The position numbers and the translations under genes are program-made. Positions 15,322 to 15,864 of a stretch of 15,864 bases of DNA are shown here, piece by piece (position 1 is the stretch's first letter; each line of letters opens with the position of its first letter). Source of the stretch: CAYRYU01 sp964428355 (GTDB lineage Bacteria > Muiribacteriota > Ozemobacteria > Ozemobacterales > Ozemobacteraceae); assembly GCA_964428355.1 (NCBI GenBank), contig CAYRYU010000139.1, positions 1 through 15,864 on the forward strand, read 5' to 3'. The notes beneath the pieces were generated by a model. It did not search any database, had not been told where the DNA came from, and saw only the letters and a list, made by a program, of their open reading frames with translations.

Positions 15322-15468
15322 CCCTCGACGCTTTTGAGCCTGGTTTTCAATGACGAACTCCGGGCATTGTTTCTCCAGATCAATGGCCAGGGTCTGGCCA
15401 GTCAAAGGAGTTGTGGGGAGGACGATCCCTTCTCCCGCAATGACGGTTTTCCCAAAAGTCATTGTTAG
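15322..15468 (+). pseudogene. Internal fragment of a further lipoprotein paralogue
   Basis: Immediately after the stop of the 12698 gene, in another frame, the sequence reads PSTLLSLVFNDELRAL followed by FLQINGQGLAS. This matches PSTLLKLVFDDELRGF and YLKVFGQGLSN in the 12698 protein and NLIFNQELRGFYGKV in the giant. Homology covers only about 30 residues (to about 15414). The frame continues without recognisable similarity to TAG at 15466. It has no start, signal peptide or flanking domain, so it is a leftover of a deleted copy. It is in the frame that the upstream gene would enter with one added G in the run at 15308-15313. Confidence 0.75.
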
Positions 15469-15603
15469 CACGGGACAAGGGTGGCATCTTTGTCGCACTA
15501 TGTGCGTCGGAATTCTCCCGGATTTCCGTTGGAGCTGGGATCAGTTCGTGGGTCCCACACGGAAAAAGCTTTTGGGAGCCAACTTCGCGCACGGCCTGAA
15601 AGA

Positions 15604-15620
15604 TTGGCATGGAAGGTGCG
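15604..15620 (+). promoter_or_regulatory. Sigma-54 (-24/-12) promoter
   Basis: TTGGCATGGAAGGTGC matches the RpoN consensus TGGCACG-N4-TTGC closely. The invariant GG (15606-15607) and GC (15618-15619) are separated by the required 10 nt. Transcription would start near 15631, about 28 nt before the ATG at 15659. Such promoters need an AAA+ enhancer-binding activator. Two short inverted repeats lie upstream (15494-15506 and 15548-15558), near the usual activator distance. Confidence 0.6.
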
Positions 15621-15658
15621 AAATTCCTGGCAGGAACCTTTTCCGAAGGAGAGAAACG

Positions 15659-15864
15659 ATGAGTACCCAGGGTTATGATACCTGCCTCAACAGGGGCTCT
15701 GATTTCCGGCATCTCCAGGATCTGGGAATCCTGGCGATCGTTCTGGGAATCGTCCTCGGAATCGCTTTCCGGCTGCCGTTTTCTATGCCCCCCGAAGATG
15801 TTCTGCTGCTCGGATTGGCAGGCTTCTTCCTTCTTCAGAGGTCTTTTGTAAAACTGATCAACAA
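15659..15864 (+). CDS. Small membrane protein, N-terminal part (cut by right edge)
   Basis: An ATG 7 nt after AAGGAG opens a frame that continues to the window end (68 codons seen). After a polar start of about 22 residues there is a hydrophobic helix around GILAIVLGIVLGIAF, a short loop with PPED, and a second helix around VLLLGLAGFFLL, followed by QRSFVK. The protein is therefore an integral inner-membrane protein with at least two helices. I do not recognise the family, and the missing C-terminus could hold a soluble domain. The sigma-54 promoter match upstream and the absence of any link to the lipoprotein family suggest it begins a new transcription unit. Confidence 0.65.
   Translation, partial: MSTQGYDTCLNRGSDFRHLQDLGILAIVLGIVLGIAFRLPFSMPPEDVLLLGLAGFFLLQRSFVKLIN

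Noticed and set aside
15380..15712. Minus-strand open frame of 110 codons
   Set aside because: It runs antisense across the lipoprotein fragment, the sigma-54 promoter and the start of the next gene, and shows no domain or ribosome site.

Overview
The window is GC-rich and gene-dense. It looks like a chromosomal piece of a diderm (Gram-negative-type) bacterium. The signs are two clear lipoprotein signal peptides, prepilin-type leader sequences, purine-rich Shine-Dalgarno sites and a good sigma-54 promoter match. No rRNA, tRNA, CRISPR array, transposase or phage gene is visible, and no marker gene fixes the taxon. Many prepilin-like proteins next to giant IPT/TIG proteins reminded me of deep-branching groups such as Candidatus Riflebacteria, but this is only an impression.

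Left block (1-3657, minus strand): a DUF2459-like membrane-anchored protein (2900-3589) is followed downstream by a large prepilin-type protein (1036-2778) and a second pseudopilin-like protein (1009 down past the left edge). The last two are 27 nt apart and form an obvious two-gene operon. Both combine an N-terminal membrane/pilin helix with a long Pro/Ser/Gly-rich tail, suggesting components of a type IV pilus or type II secretion-like filament.

Central and right block (3797-15468, plus strand): a tandem family of related lipoproteins. Two members are intact. One is a 2732-residue giant (4406-12604) with a conserved N-terminal domain, about twenty IPT/TIG-like Ig-fold repeats and a Ycf48/BNR-like beta-propeller C-terminus. 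The other is an 873-residue paralogue (12698-15319) with the same N-terminal domain but only about four repeats and no propeller. Two more members are decayed. At 3797-4299 a lipoprotein signal peptide is joined almost directly to a propeller fragment, with two frame breaks. At 15322-15468 there is a short internal fragment of the conserved N-terminal domain. The locus therefore appears to have grown and shrunk by duplication and deletion, and two of the frame breaks lie at or near homopolymer runs (T5/T7 and G6). The intact products are probably cell-envelope or surface proteins: a lipid anchor, a long Ig-like stalk and, in the giant, a propeller head.

Right edge (15469-15864): an intergenic stretch carries a sigma-54 -24/-12 promoter match leading into a small two-helix membrane protein that is cut by the window end.
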